A stretch of 64,000 nt of DNA from Cyclobacteriaceae bacterium (lineage in GTDB: Bacteria > Bacteroidota > Bacteroidia > Cytophagales > Cyclobacteriaceae). The notes beneath the pieces are model-generated. The model made no database searches and was not told where the DNA came from. It worked only from the letters and a program-made list of their open reading frames with translations. How positions within the stretch are numbered: the first letter of the stretch is position 1; each line of letters opens with the position of its first letter. The stretch lies in assembly GCA_016787755.1 (NCBI GenBank), contig JAEUUA010000023.1, positions 236,613 through 300,612 on the forward strand, written 5' to 3'. This document shows, piece by piece, positions 25,314-34,285 of this stretch. A program made the translations under genes and the position numbers.

Positions 25314-28145
25314 TCAATTTGATCCAACCAAGGTAAAGGCACCCCAAAAGTAGGGATGTGGATATTTTTGTTTTGTCGTGTTCATTGCTTCCTGATAAGC
25401 AGAATAGACATCTGAATTCATTAGATACTTTTTATAAAAAGTTTCCATAAAGATTACCGTAGCCTCATCACTAATTTTCCAAAGCGAACCCATTACGGTT
25501 TTAACACCCGCTAATTGAAACGCTCTTTGCAAGCCCCACACTCCTTCGCCACTTTGTATTTCGCCCAACCCTGTTTCGCAAGCCGATAACACTACAAGCC
25601 GGGTAGTAAGCAAGTCGAGTTGAGTAACTTCATAAGCGGTGAGAAATCCATCTTCATACTTTGTATAATCGTCAGCTAAAAATGGTTCTGAGTCAGCTGC
25701 ACCTGCTAAAATTAATTTTGATTTTAAATACGTATCTACTTTTGATAGCTGATCGAATTCGCCATGCGTAGCCAAATGAAGAATATGTGGACTCTTTAAG
25801 CCTTTAACTTTTGATTCATTCGCTTCAGCATCAGTCAACACATTTGTTTTGAGATTACTCGCCTCAGCCATGATTTCTATCAAGCCAATTTCCTTTTGAG
25901 TTCCGGGCAATCTTGCAATCCCACTTCTGGTAAACTCGCCAGCCTCCACTGGAGTGCTTTCATTTCCCCGGTAAGCATTGGAACCGCCTTTCCGATTCAT
26001 GTCAAACAGCGGATTGCCAACTAATGCCACCGTTTGAGATGGTTGTGTTGATTCAACGTTTAATAAATCTCGGCCTGTAGAAACTCTTCTCAGTGATAAT
26101 TCATCGAGCAAATATTTTCCGGTGCGTTCGTTTTTAAGTGTTAGGGGATTAATGACATGATACACCCCATCGGCACTTAGAAAAATAGTATTGGCTCCGC
26201 GTGTATTTTCTTCAATTGCACTCCAATAAAGTTTGTAGCTATCCATATCATCCAACTCGCCACGAATTCTATTTTGATAATTACGCAGTCCACGACCCTC
26301 AAACGCTTCTGTTTCACTGATCAGAAACAAACCCGGCTGTGTATCCCCTGGTTTTATTGATATTCCCCAATATTGAATTTTAGGTTTATCAAAAGAAAAT
26401 GAATCGCGCTGCAAGCGAAGTATCTCCAGATAGACTTGTCCTTTTTTCAGTTTTGCTTGAACTTCCTGCCAGCGCACTGGTTTCAATAACGTTGTTTTAT
26501 CAAGTTTTAAATTAACTACTCGCTCCAAATCACTAATTCGAATAGAGGCTTTGTTTATAGAATCTGCCAATGCAGGTGTTGGAGTTTTGAGACTTAATTG
26601 ATAATACGAAGACAATTTATCGCGCAATCTTTTAATTTCTGCTACCTGGGCTAGGGCCACTTTGTCTTTAAGTTTTCTTAACTGATTCTCTTGCTCACGT
26701 GTTGCATCAAGAATTACTCCTTTGGTTTGAAGTATTTTGTTTAGGATTTCTCCTATGTGGTTATCTCCTTTTTCAGTCATCTGCAATAAGAGTGAGTAAT
26801 GTTGATCGAGTTTTTGTGTGTAGGCTTTAAAAAACTCCTTCTTTTCGTTTTCGGTAAAGAATGAAAAGCTTTCTCTTAATAAACTCTCCTCGCTATTTAT
26901 TAACGTGAGACTCTCCTTGTGGGCAGCTTCGAACCGGGATGCCTGTACCAGTAATTTTAGGTAGTAGGGCAAAAATGTTTTTCGATAGATTTCTGCTGAT
27001 TGTCCGGCAAATTTATAATTTTCAATTTGTTTTAAAATATCAAAAGCACTTTGATAGTCACGTTCTGATTGTTCATAATTTTTAGAGAGTTGCATGAGTA
27101 CTGCGTGATCAAACTTACCGGTGGCAGATTGATTGGCAAGTGCAGATTGATTGGATTTATACGAAGCAATTACAAGTTGGATGGATGCCCCTCCTAAGCT
27201 GGCTACCTGTTTAAGGTACTCAGTTGATTCATTCAACTGTAATTTTATCGAGTTAGGCAGATTATAATTTTGACTTTGTGATTCCTTTATCGCATCGGCT
27301 GACGAGGAAAATACTTTAGCTATTCCATCTGCAACTTCTCTGGCATATGGAACTGCCTCGGCAAATTGATATTGATTGAAATATCCTTGTGCTAAAATTA
27401 TATTGTACGTTATACGCTGTCCAGAAATAACAGCCTCTTGGCCTCTGACAATACTTTTTATGTAAATTTCTTTTCCTTTTTGCATGGCTTCCTGGGTTTC
27501 CTTAGGCCACGTAGGGTCAATTTTATACACTTCATCAGCCGATTTAAAATTCATCTTCAACGCTCCTGATTCTGTTAGTTCCTTTAGCTTCAATCCCGCT
27601 TCAATAGCTTTAGCAAATTGTTCTACCCCCAACAAACTTTGGCCATACTCACTATAAAATTGTTGTCTCACAGACACTGATTCTGCATTCTCTAAAAGTG
27701 TTCGCTTGCTTTCAAGGTATTTGATGTTTTTTTCAAACAAGTTTAGCGTTCGCTGGAAGCGACTTACATCTAAACACGCCAGCAAATATGATTCAGGGGT
27801 AACCGTTGCATATCCATTCGTATAAAATGGATAATTTTTATCGTAAGCCTGTAACGCAAGTTGAGTGTGCTCAGTGGCCTTAATAAGATTGCCTGCTATT
27901 TCATAATAAATAGCCGCCATTTTATGGCCAGTAAAAAATTCTTCATCCTTTTGCGTAAATAATCGATCGGTTAATTCAAGAAATTTTTCAGTTGATTTAT
28001 TTTTACCTTTTAAATTAGCCATCACAGATAATTGCTGATTAAACTGTGTAAGATCGATTGGCTGCTCGCGCACTCTGCCCGTTTCTTGCGCATAAATTTC
28101 TGTGAAGCCAGCAAGGAGAATCAAAAGAATTAAAAATATCCGCAT
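25314..28145 (-). CDS. Exported TPR-CHAT domain protein (caspase-like)
   Basis: The 943-residue product begins with a signal peptide at ATG 28145 (MRIFLILLILLAGFTEIYAQ); the frame extends to 28313 but the extra 56 residues lack sense. Residues about 100-600 are helical, TPR-like repeats and a coiled segment (QENQLRKLKDKVALAQVAEIKRL). The C-terminal 300 residues are a CHAT (caspase HetF-associated TPR) domain with the caspase-like dyad H794 in LATHGEF and C856 in LSACETGLGE, followed by GVWGLQRAFQLAGVKTVMGSLW. CHAT proteins are predicted or proven cysteine proteases. Unusually for proteases of this clan it should act outside the cytoplasm. No obvious toxin or pore partner adjoins. Converges with the ABC ATPase, with a 9-bp gap. 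Confidence 0.9.
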   Translation of the reverse strand: MRIFLILLILLAGFTEIYAQETGRVREQPIDLTQFNQQLSVMANLKGKNKSTEKFLELTDRLFTQKDEEFFTGHKMAAIYYEIAGNLIKATEHTQLALQAYDKNYPFYTNGYATVTPESYLLACLDVSRFQRTLNLFEKNIKYLESKRTLLENAESVSVRQQFYSEYGQSLLGVEQFAKAIEAGLKLKELTESGALKMNFKSADEVYKIDPTWPKETQEAMQKGKEIYIKSIVRGQEAVISGQRITYNIILAQGYFNQYQFAEAVPYAREVADGIAKVFSSSADAIKESQSQNYNLPNSIKLQLNESTEYLKQVASLGGASIQLVIASYKSNQSALANQSATGKFDHAVLMQLSKNYEQSERDYQSAFDILKQIENYKFAGQSAEIYRKTFLPYYLKLLVQASRFEAAHKESLTLINSEESLLRESFSFFTENEKKEFFKAYTQKLDQHYSLLLQMTEKGDNHIGEILNKILQTKGVILDATREQENQLRKLKDKVALAQVAEIKRLRDKLSSYYQLSLKTPTPALADSINKASIRISDLERVVNLKLDKTTLLKPVRWQEVQAKLKKGQVYLEILRLQRDSFSFDKPKIQYWGISIKPGDTQPGLFLISETEAFEGRGLRNYQNRIRGELDDMDSYKLYWSAIEENTRGANTIFLSADGVYHVINPLTLKNERTGKYLLDELSLRRVSTGRDLLNVESTQPSQTVALVGNPLFDMNRKGGSNAYRGNESTPVEAGEFTRSGIARLPGTQKEIGLIEIMAEASNLKTNVLTDAEANESKVKGLKSPHILHLATHGEFDQLSKVDTYLKSKLILAGAADSEPFLADDYTKYEDGFLTAYEVTQLDLLTTRLVVLSACETGLGEIQSGEGVWGLQRAFQLAGVKTVMGSLWKISDEATVIFMETFYKKYLMNSDVYSAYQEAMNTTKQKYPHPYFWGAFTLVGSN

Positions 28146-28436
28146 CACTTTGTTTGGTAAGACCATCTGTAAGATATGAATAAAATAAATTGTTACTTTA
28201 GGATTATGATGAATCCTGTTAGCGTCACGATGCCATGAGCAAACTAATTTATTTTTAATTCGCTTTGACAAAAGCAGGCGGGCGAGTGCCCTCATGAATT
28301 CATTTAGTAACACCTAAACGAGACCCGTAATCTCAATGAATTATAATGCCTCATGCTAACAGGAATTTATAAAAAATCAGAACCTTTCCTTTAAAATTCA
28401 ATTCTGGCAGTTTGCCCGGAATGGCATTTCAAAATT
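28146..28436. other. Intergenic stretch with no supported gene
   Basis: About 290 bp lies between the CHAT gene and the MBL hydrolase. It contains no start-competent ORF with a recognisable product, no RNA gene and no strong hairpin. It should hold the CHAT promoter, which I could not pinpoint. Confidence 0.5.
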
Positions 28437-29546
28437 TTATTCAATCTCACTCCACCACTCCGAGTCCGGAATTTCACCACCTAGAATAATAAGTTCGCCA
28501 ATGATGGGCGTTGCCACTTTTATGTTCAATACTTCCGCGTGTTTCTTAGCGCGTTGAATAGGTTCTTTCCAGGGATGATTTGCTAACACAAATTTCCCCC
28601 AATGCACAGGCATCAACACATTGGCTTTCAAATCAATTCCTGCTTGCACCGTTTCTTCAGGCATCATGTGAATATTGGGCCACTGACGATCATATTGGCC
28701 GCACTCCAACAACGCGATATCAAACGGTCCGAACTTTTCACCAATCTCTTGGAAGGCATCATCAAATCCTGAATCGCCACCAATAAAAATTTTGTGCGTA
28801 TTGGTTTGAAGCACATACGAAGACCACAACGATTTATTTCGGGCAAACCCACGCCCAGAAAAATGTCGGGCCGGAGTAGAGGTTAGATTAAATCCGGGAA
28901 TCACTTCGGAAGAATCCCACCAATCAAATTCAGTAATCTGATTTTCATCAACCCCCCAGCGACTTAAATGCTGACCGACACCCAGCGGAACACAAAACAT
29001 TTTTACTGTTGCCTTTAATTTTAGAACCGTGTTGTAATCAAGGTGATCGTAATGATCGTGTGAGATGATCAGCAAATCTATATTGGGAAAATCATCCATC
29101 AAATAAATCATCGAACCATCAAATGCTTTTGATCCCGCATATTGAACGGGCGAAGCGCGTTGACTAAAAACAGGATCGACCAATATGCGTTTGTTGTTAA
29201 TCGTGATTAAATACGTTGAGTGTCCAAACCAAACAATGGAGGGCTTATCAGATCCAATTGCTTTCAGATCAGTTTTTATGGAAGGAACTTTTGAATGCGG
29301 ATACGTTGCAGGTTTGTCTTTTAGAAATTCTCGGATCATGGAAAAGTAGGAAACATCTTCTGCCATCATCGGTGTTTCTCTACGATTTTGAAACGCTCCG
29401 TTTTTATAATTGGGAGATTGTTCAATTCTCTGCTTGCGCTCGCCTTTCGGGAGTTTGCCAAATGATTTCTGTTGCATAAATAAAAAGACGGTTAGTACAA
29501 ATAAAAGAATGAAGATTAAGATCCCCTTGCTAATTTTCTTTACCAT
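28437..29546 (-). CDS. Metallo-beta-lactamase fold hydrolase (UlaG / NAPE-PLD-like), membrane anchored
   Basis: The 369-residue protein has an N-terminal hydrophobic anchor (about 7-24) and an MBL domain. Zinc ligands: H163, H165, D167 and H168 in SHDHYDH, H in TPARHFSGR, D in IFIGGDSGFDDAF and H in MPVHWGKFVL. The motif order and the FGHSTYLI strand, IHMMPEETVQAG and MPVHWGKF match the NAPE-hydrolysing phospholipase D-like branch. It could act on membrane lipids; substrate is not established. The 82-bp gap to the next gene downstream in genome order contains no clear signals. Confidence 0.88.
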   Translation of the reverse strand: MVKKISKGILIFILLFVLTVFLFMQQKSFGKLPKGERKQRIEQSPNYKNGAFQNRRETPMMAEDVSYFSMIREFLKDKPATYPHSKVPSIKTDLKAIGSDKPSIVWFGHSTYLITINNKRILVDPVFSQRASPVQYAGSKAFDGSMIYLMDDFPNIDLLIISHDHYDHLDYNTVLKLKATVKMFCVPLGVGQHLSRWGVDENQITEFDWWDSSEVIPGFNLTSTPARHFSGRGFARNKSLWSSYVLQTNTHKIFIGGDSGFDDAFQEIGEKFGPFDIALLECGQYDRQWPNIHMMPEETVQAGIDLKANVLMPVHWGKFVLANHPWKEPIQRAKKHAEVLNIKVATPIIGELIILGGEIPDSEWWSEIE

Positions 29547-29628
29547 GAGGGTATAGACGAAGTGAATTCAATTTTAGTGCATTTAATTGTTGCGAAGGCA
29601 TTAAAGATTTTTTAGAAGGCATGTCAAA

Positions 29629-29874
29629 TTACGCGGAGTCCCCGAGGCGGGAGACTCCGCTGCGAAGAGGGTCAAGTTCAATTATGGTATTTACAAAGTC
29701 ACTTAGGTTCAAGACTAAATCATCGTCTACATCGTAGTTCTTTGTCTCTCCGTCTTTTTGAGAAGTTAATACTTTGTCTGAAAGCGTGATGGATATGGTA
29801 TTTGCTCTGTAATTATTGGTTTGAGAACAACTTAGTTGTCCGGTAATTACTAATAATAAAAATACTGCTCTCAT
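29629..29874 (-). CDS. Small putative lipoprotein, function unknown
   Basis: An 81-residue ORF with a lipoprotein signal: MRAVFLLLVITGQLSC, lipobox-like TGQLSC with the cysteine near residue 16, then SQTNNYRANTISITLSDKVLTSQ and YDVDDDLVLNLSDFVNTIIEL. No family is recognised. The last 10 codons (LRSGVSRLGDSA region) are encoded by the palindromic repeat at 29633-29660, so the natural C-terminus may have been replaced. It starts 15 bp after an attC-like boundary. I consider it probably expressed but uncertain. Confidence 0.5.
   Translation of the reverse strand: MRAVFLLLVITGQLSCSQTNNYRANTISITLSDKVLTSQKDGETKNYDVDDDLVLNLSDFVNTIIELDPLRSGVSRLGDSA
29633..29660. repeat. Palindromic GCGGAGTC repeat within the small lipoprotein ORF
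   Basis: GCGGAGTC (29633-29640) pairs with GACTCCGC (29653-29660) around a CCCGAGGCGGGA centre that can itself fold, giving a near-perfect GC-rich hairpin in an AT-rich neighbourhood. It lies wholly inside the 3' end of the coding sequence and could also act as a terminator. Confidence 0.7.
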
Positions 29875-29889
29875 AATTTTGCTCGTCTT

Positions 29890-30016
29890 GCATTACGTTG
29901 TGCATAAGCAGTGGCTGGAATTCGAAGCGCTATTTTACCACAACACAAAACGTATTTTGAAAAACTAAACTACAATTTTACACTGAACCCGCCATTGATT
30001 ATGCACTTTGTTGTGC
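29890..30016 (-). other. attC-like inverted repeat between two orphan genes
   Basis: On the minus strand the order is GCACAAC (30010-30016), 3 bp, then a GTGCATAATCAATGG arm (29992-30006), a 77-bp centre, a CCACTGCTTATGCAC arm (29900-29914), 3 bp, and GTAATGC (29890-29896). The 15-bp inner arms pair at 12 of 15 positions and the outer boxes partly. Nested outer and inner arms with short equal spacers match integron attC architecture (R''-L''-L'-R'). The next small gene starts 15 bp further on. A similar GTTGTGC box stands before the preceding gene. No integrase is seen, so this is a candidate only. Confidence 0.35.
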
Positions 30017-30059
30017 CCTTGCCTTTTACTCCACACTCATTAGTTGTTCTCATACGGTC

Positions 30060-30653
30060 TTACTTTTTAAAAACAATTTGTCCGCAAGGAATTAATGTAG
30101 TATCAAGCTCCGGTCCGATGCCCCTGATATTATAAAAAAGGTTATGTTCTTTTAAGACAAGTCGCGCCCGTAGGGAATTCCCTAACTTAGAGGAGAGCGC
30201 TACAATATAGAAAATAGACTCCCCTTTGGGTTTAATCGTTCTTTGCAAAATGGTCGGTTTATTAAAGTTAGTATCTAAAAAAGATTTTAAACCTGTTACC
30301 CCGTAGTTTATCAATGTTTCCTTGTCGAGTGTCATTGTGTCCTGAGGCAGAAATAATTTTAAATACGAATAGGGAGATGGAAAAACAGCAGGAAAATTCA
30401 CTGTTAGTTCTAAGGGAGTATCAGTTTCGTTGGTCACTCGAGTCCAGAATACTACATATGCAAAAAATTTGCCGGTAGCATCAGAATATCCCGCTTTCCC
30501 TGTAGAATCAAGGGGTACCATCCCCTTTGGAAAGCTGCTTTGTATGAGCACGTCTTTACCAGCAGAATCAGTGTATCTAGATTCAGAGTCAAGGGTCTGT
30601 CCCATTGCAGCTAAGCAAATCGTCAATAGTGTGAAAATAATCAATAGTCTCAT
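30060..30653 (-). CDS. Exported protein of unknown function
   Basis: The 197-residue ORF starts with a signal peptide (MRLLIIFTLLTICLAAMGQ) and continues as a beta-rich single domain (YVVFWTRVTNETDTPLELTVNFPAVF, TILQRTIKPKGESIFYIVAL), ending with ELDTTLIPCGQIVFKK. It has one cysteine near the C-terminus. No family recognised. It is flanked upstream by a GTTGTGC box (minus strand, 30686-30692) and downstream by the attC-like repeat, a layout like a mobile gene cassette. Confidence 0.7.
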   Translation of the reverse strand: MRLLIIFTLLTICLAAMGQTLDSESRYTDSAGKDVLIQSSFPKGMVPLDSTGKAGYSDATGKFFAYVVFWTRVTNETDTPLELTVNFPAVFPSPYSYLKLFLPQDTMTLDKETLINYGVTGLKSFLDTNFNKPTILQRTIKPKGESIFYIVALSSKLGNSLRARLVLKEHNLFYNIRGIGPELDTTLIPCGQIVFKK

Positions 30654-30680
30654 AAGTCTGTCACCAAGTTACCTTGAAGG

Positions 30681-30695
30681 CTTGCGCACAACATT
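30681..30695 (-). other. GTTGTGC box before the orphan exported gene
   Basis: Minus strand AATGTTGTGCGCAAG resembles the CGTTGTGCATAAGC sequence seen on the plus strand at 29896-29909 at the edge of the attC-like repeat. It lies about 28 bp before the start codon at 30653, where a cassette 5' boundary would be expected. Only a short match. Confidence 0.25.
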
Positions 30696-30780
30696 CTAAT
30701 ATAAACATTGCCACTATATCCATTAGATATAAACTTCAAAGTTTTGTTCAGCACCATACAATCAACAAACAAAAACTTTT

Positions 30781-32136
30781 TCAAATTTTCTTTCCCTTCC
30801 ACTTCCCTGATCGCATATAGAAAAATGCCATGCTAAACATACTGATCCAGTACACCCACTCACTACCCCAACCCCAGGCGATGGATAAATTCCAATGCTC
30901 TAACACCAGGAACACATACACACAATAAATCAGGATGGTGATAAATTCAATCAACAAGTTCACCCGTGTATTTCCGGTACCGGTAACGGCATTCAACCAA
31001 ATCGTTCCTACCGACATCATTAATAAGGCAACGGATACAATGCGCACAATGGGAATAGCCTCTGCAACAAATTCATCGCCCTGACTATAAAATGATAAAA
31101 AGAATTCCGGCACAAGATTTAAAATCAGAAAAATAAAGAGCGAAATGCCGAGGCTCAACTTCATGATACGCGTAACCAAGGGCATAACTTCTTCTGTTTT
31201 TCCCTGACCAATCACATTACTCACCATCGTGTTGGTGGTAGAAGCAAACGCCCAGCAAAAAATTCCAAACAAGCCAAAAATATTTCGCATCGTGTTTGAG
31301 ATGGCTAAGGCTCGCGGTCCGTGATGTTCAACCAAAATGTAAAAATATTCCCAACTCATAATGCTGATGGCAAACTGCAAAATCAATGGGGCAGACATGG
31401 TGAGAATCAATTTGAATATCGAGAGTTCAATCTTGGTTTGTTCAAAGAATGAAAAGGATCGATGAATTCCGTTCCAATGAATCACCCAATAAATGACTAA
31501 CAGGCCAGCGCCTTCTGCAATAATGGATGCGTAAGCGGCTCCGTTGAATCCCAATGCAGGAAAATAAAAATGCCCATAGATTAATGAGTAATCTAAAAAT
31601 ATATTGACGAGTGCTTCAGCCAATGTACCCCACACCAGAAACCGGGTTTGATTCGTCCCCACCAGCAACGCGTTGCGCATTACGTAGAGATACAGAAACG
31701 GAAGTCCCCAAATGCGGATCAGCAAAAAGTCTATGACTTGTTCAGCGATCAAAGGGTTTTGAATGGTCGCGCGCAGGATGGTAGGTGCGAATAAATAAGT
31801 AATAGCAATTCCCAAAAAAGCAATGGCTAACGCAATCCACACTCCATGAAAGAACAACCGCCCTATTTCTTTCGGCAAGTTTTGCCCGGCTCTACGCGCA
31901 ATGAGTGCTTGCAAACCATTGTTAAGTCCGTTGCCGATAACGGCAAAAATCAAATAGTAAACTCCTGTGATCCCTGCACTGGCAAGTTCCTGTTCGCCCA
32001 GCGCGCCTAAGAAAATGTTGTTGGTGATAAAATTGATTTGAGGCACCAACATGGCCAGCGAGATGGGCAAGGCCATCATCAAAATTTGTTTGTAGCTGGA
32101 TGTTAATTGAAGTTGCACGGTGAAAAAAGAAGGCAA
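30781..32136 (-). CDS. MATE family efflux transporter
   Basis: The 451-residue polytopic protein has about 12 helices in two homologous halves, with MATE landmarks: MALPISLAMLVPQINFITNNIFLGALG, NGLNNGLQALIARRAGQN, GNTRVNLLIEF in the second half, and LNAVTGTGNTR. MATE proteins export cationic or bulky drugs and metabolites by Na+ or H+ antiport. Substrate cannot be told. Start ATG 32136 gives the usual short N-terminal tail. It is 56 bp from the APC permease gene, same strand. Confidence 0.92.
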   Translation of the reverse strand: MPSFFTVQLQLTSSYKQILMMALPISLAMLVPQINFITNNIFLGALGEQELASAGITGVYYLIFAVIGNGLNNGLQALIARRAGQNLPKEIGRLFFHGVWIALAIAFLGIAITYLFAPTILRATIQNPLIAEQVIDFLLIRIWGLPFLYLYVMRNALLVGTNQTRFLVWGTLAEALVNIFLDYSLIYGHFYFPALGFNGAAYASIIAEGAGLLVIYWVIHWNGIHRSFSFFEQTKIELSIFKLILTMSAPLILQFAISIMSWEYFYILVEHHGPRALAISNTMRNIFGLFGIFCWAFASTTNTMVSNVIGQGKTEEVMPLVTRIMKLSLGISLFIFLILNLVPEFFLSFYSQGDEFVAEAIPIVRIVSVALLMMSVGTIWLNAVTGTGNTRVNLLIEFITILIYCVYVFLVLEHWNLSIAWGWGSEWVYWISMFSMAFFYMRSGKWKGKKI

Positions 32137-32192
32137 AAGTACAGGAAAGGTTAGTAAGAGTATGTGACCTATCGAAAGATTCTCTTAGTGAA

Positions 32193-33515
32193 TTACTTAA
32201 TTAATTTTCGCAAACCCAGATAAAGAGGAAATCCCGAAAGGAATAGAATGAAGCCAATGAGTGAAGCCTGTGGATTGGAAATCAACACGCTGATGTTTAC
32301 CATCGTGTAAACAATAATGAAAAAAGCAGGCAACCAGGGGTAGCCGCGCATTTTAAAAATCCCTTCCGGATCGCCATTCTTTTTTGCCCGATGTCGTAAC
32401 ACAAAAATTGCAGCGGAGGCAGTGATCAAACTAATGCTATCAAAGAACATCACGTAGCTGAGCACTTGTGTGAAAGATGATGAAAAGAAAAGTGTGAGTA
32501 CGATAAAGGCGACAAATACGGTTACGGCAAATTCCTGCACTTGCGTGCGACTGTTCACGCGCTTAAAGATAGGGGGCAGCACCTTGTCTTCAGCCATCGC
32601 ATAATACACGCGCGGGTTCGACATGATCGAAGCATTGACATACGCCATCACCGAAAGAAACATGATGATCGCTACCATCTTAAAAGCACTTTCACCCAAC
32701 AACACGCGGGCTACATCCGCGGCAAGCGTGTTGGAATTTTTTAAGCCTTCAAAACCCAACACGCGGAAGTATGAAAAGTTAACTAACAGATAAAGCGAGA
32801 GAATAATCGCAATGCCATAGAAGATTGCCCGAGGCATATTGCGCGCTGCGTGTGGCACATCACTCCCAAAATTCATGGTTTGCTGATAGCCCCCATACGT
32901 AAAGAAGACCGGCACAAAGCATAACCAAAAAGCTTTAAACCAATCGGTATTTGAAAAAGAGATTTTAGTGGGTGCAACTGCTGCCGTTGGTTCCGGTGCA
33001 ACAAAGATGGCCGCAATTAAAAGTAAGATTAAACTGATTTTAATAATCATGAGCACATTGAGCATGCGGGCACTCATTTTTATTCCCAGCATATTAATGC
33101 CATACAAAATAACCATAGCCGAAAGTGTGATGATGCGAATAGCAGTTTGCGACTCCATCTGCGGAAGCAAAATGGGTTGAATGTATTCGGCTCCAATAAT
33201 GGCCACACTAGCTGTTGACGCTGCATTTGAAATCACCGTCATCCAGTTAACCATAAAAGCAAATGAGGGATGATAACAATGAGAAAAGATTCTATAGAAA
33301 CCTCCTGCCACCGGATAGCGTGAACCAATCTCGGCAAACGTAAGCGCTCCGAATAAACTGATTACTGCACCACCAATCCACGCTACAAAAAATATTTCTG
33401 GTATTACCGCTTTGTTGGCTACTTCCACAGGTGTGCGGAAGATGCCCATGCCAATAACAAGACTCACCACAATCATGGTGAGATCAAAAAGCCCAAGTTT
33501 GGGTTTAATAGACAC
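32193..33515 (-). CDS. APC family amino acid permease
   Basis: The 440-residue protein has about 12 membrane helices and the amino acid/polyamine/organocation signatures: VIGMGIFRTPVEVA in helix 1, FAEIGSRYPVAGGFYRIF in helices 2-3, and ARNMPRAIFYG after helix 6. Such proteins take up or exchange amino acids across the inner membrane; the LAT-type helix-1 motif GMGIFRTP suggests neutral amino acids, but specificity is not assigned. Its start overlaps the 3' end of the upstream gene by 11 bp, pointing to co-transcription. Confidence 0.92.
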   Translation of the reverse strand: MSIKPKLGLFDLTMIVVSLVIGMGIFRTPVEVANKAVIPEIFFVAWIGGAVISLFGALTFAEIGSRYPVAGGFYRIFSHCYHPSFAFMVNWMTVISNAASTASVAIIGAEYIQPILLPQMESQTAIRIITLSAMVILYGINMLGIKMSARMLNVLMIIKISLILLLIAAIFVAPEPTAAVAPTKISFSNTDWFKAFWLCFVPVFFTYGGYQQTMNFGSDVPHAARNMPRAIFYGIAIILSLYLLVNFSYFRVLGFEGLKNSNTLAADVARVLLGESAFKMVAIIMFLSVMAYVNASIMSNPRVYYAMAEDKVLPPIFKRVNSRTQVQEFAVTVFVAFIVLTLFFSSSFTQVLSYVMFFDSISLITASAAIFVLRHRAKKNGDPEGIFKMRGYPWLPAFFIIVYTMVNISVLISNPQASLIGFILFLSGFPLYLGLRKLIK

Positions 33516-34236
33516 GCGTACGCAGGCTGCCGGTGTTTAACTGAATGCCTACCGATACCTGAAGTGGAACGTAATCAAAAAAAACATCGCCTGATACTGG
33601 TACGGCAAGTCCTAATTGAAAAACCCCCTGAAGATTTCCGACAAGGGGAAACTTGCCGGTAAGTGCGGGCTCAATAAACAGGCGTGCCTTTTCATTTGGT
33701 TTAATCGTGACAACCGGATTTATTGGATCATTATCGTTGGATGAAAACTCCGTAAAATCCACCAGTGAAATACGCGGTGTAAAAGCAAGATTAAAGTTTC
33801 GATTGTTGGTGCCAAATGAGGGTTGAATAAAAATTCGGTTGTATTTTCCGGTTGCCACTAAATCTTTTTGGCTAAAGGGTTGGGTAAAAAAATAGTACTG
33901 TGAAAAACTGGTGCCCTTCCCCACTCCAAAGCCGGCAAACAATTCCGTCCGAAAGTTTTTACTGACATTGTAAAAACCCAACCCCCCCTCAACATAGTTG
34001 TTCGAACGCGTGTAATCCTCCGGCTCAGAAATCTTATTTCGCAAGAATGAACCATTCGTCATTACCGCGACATTGTCAGTTACCGCATACGCTAATTGAG
34101 CGTCAACCCCTGTAGTTAAATAAACTGATCCTTGAAATTCGCCCTGCTCACGAAAGAGTGGAACATTCCGGGTACTGGGCACATACAAAGGCGAGCAAGA
34201 GGTCGCCAGTACCACTACAACAATATATTTCCACAT
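33505..34236 (-). CDS. Lipoprotein or small outer-membrane protein, function unknown
   Basis: The 243-residue product starts at ATG 34236 with MWKYIVVVVLATSC, a lipoprotein signal with the cysteine at residue 14, then SPLYVPSTRNVPLF. The mature part is a chain of amphipathic strands with aromatic girdle residues (GSVYLTTGVDAQLAYAV, NYVEGGLGFYN, LFAGFGVG, IFIQPSFG, VSVGIQLNTG), like outer-membrane porin-like barrels of Bacteroidota. The start at 34257 would add seven residues. Overlaps the APC permease start by 11 bp. Confidence 0.75.
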   Translation of the reverse strand: MWKYIVVVVLATSCSPLYVPSTRNVPLFREQGEFQGSVYLTTGVDAQLAYAVTDNVAVMTNGSFLRNKISEPEDYTRSNNYVEGGLGFYNVSKNFRTELFAGFGVGKGTSFSQYYFFTQPFSQKDLVATGKYNRIFIQPSFGTNNRNFNLAFTPRISLVDFTEFSSNDNDPINPVVTIKPNEKARLFIEPALTGKFPLVGNLQGVFQLGLAVPVSGDVFFDYVPLQVSVGIQLNTGSLRTRVY

Positions 34237-34285
34237 AAAGCCAATTTGCAGATTCAAAAGTTAAATTAGCTAAAAAACAATACCA

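Noticed and set aside
28146..28313. N-terminal extension of the CHAT protein to 28313
   Set aside because: The extension is basic and unstructured and would bury the signal peptide; the internal ATG at 28145 fits export.
29633..29660. Possible CRISPR repeat
   Set aside because: Palindromic but a single unit with no spacers.
29911..30135. 74-residue plus-strand open frame
   Set aside because: It spans the attC-like repeat and the 3' end of the exported orphan gene on the other strand, has no signal or family match.
25314..34236. Defence island around the CHAT protein
   Set aside because: Neighbours are a hydrolase, transporters and an orphan pair; no restriction, Cas, gasdermin, TIR or nucleotide cyclase gene is seen.
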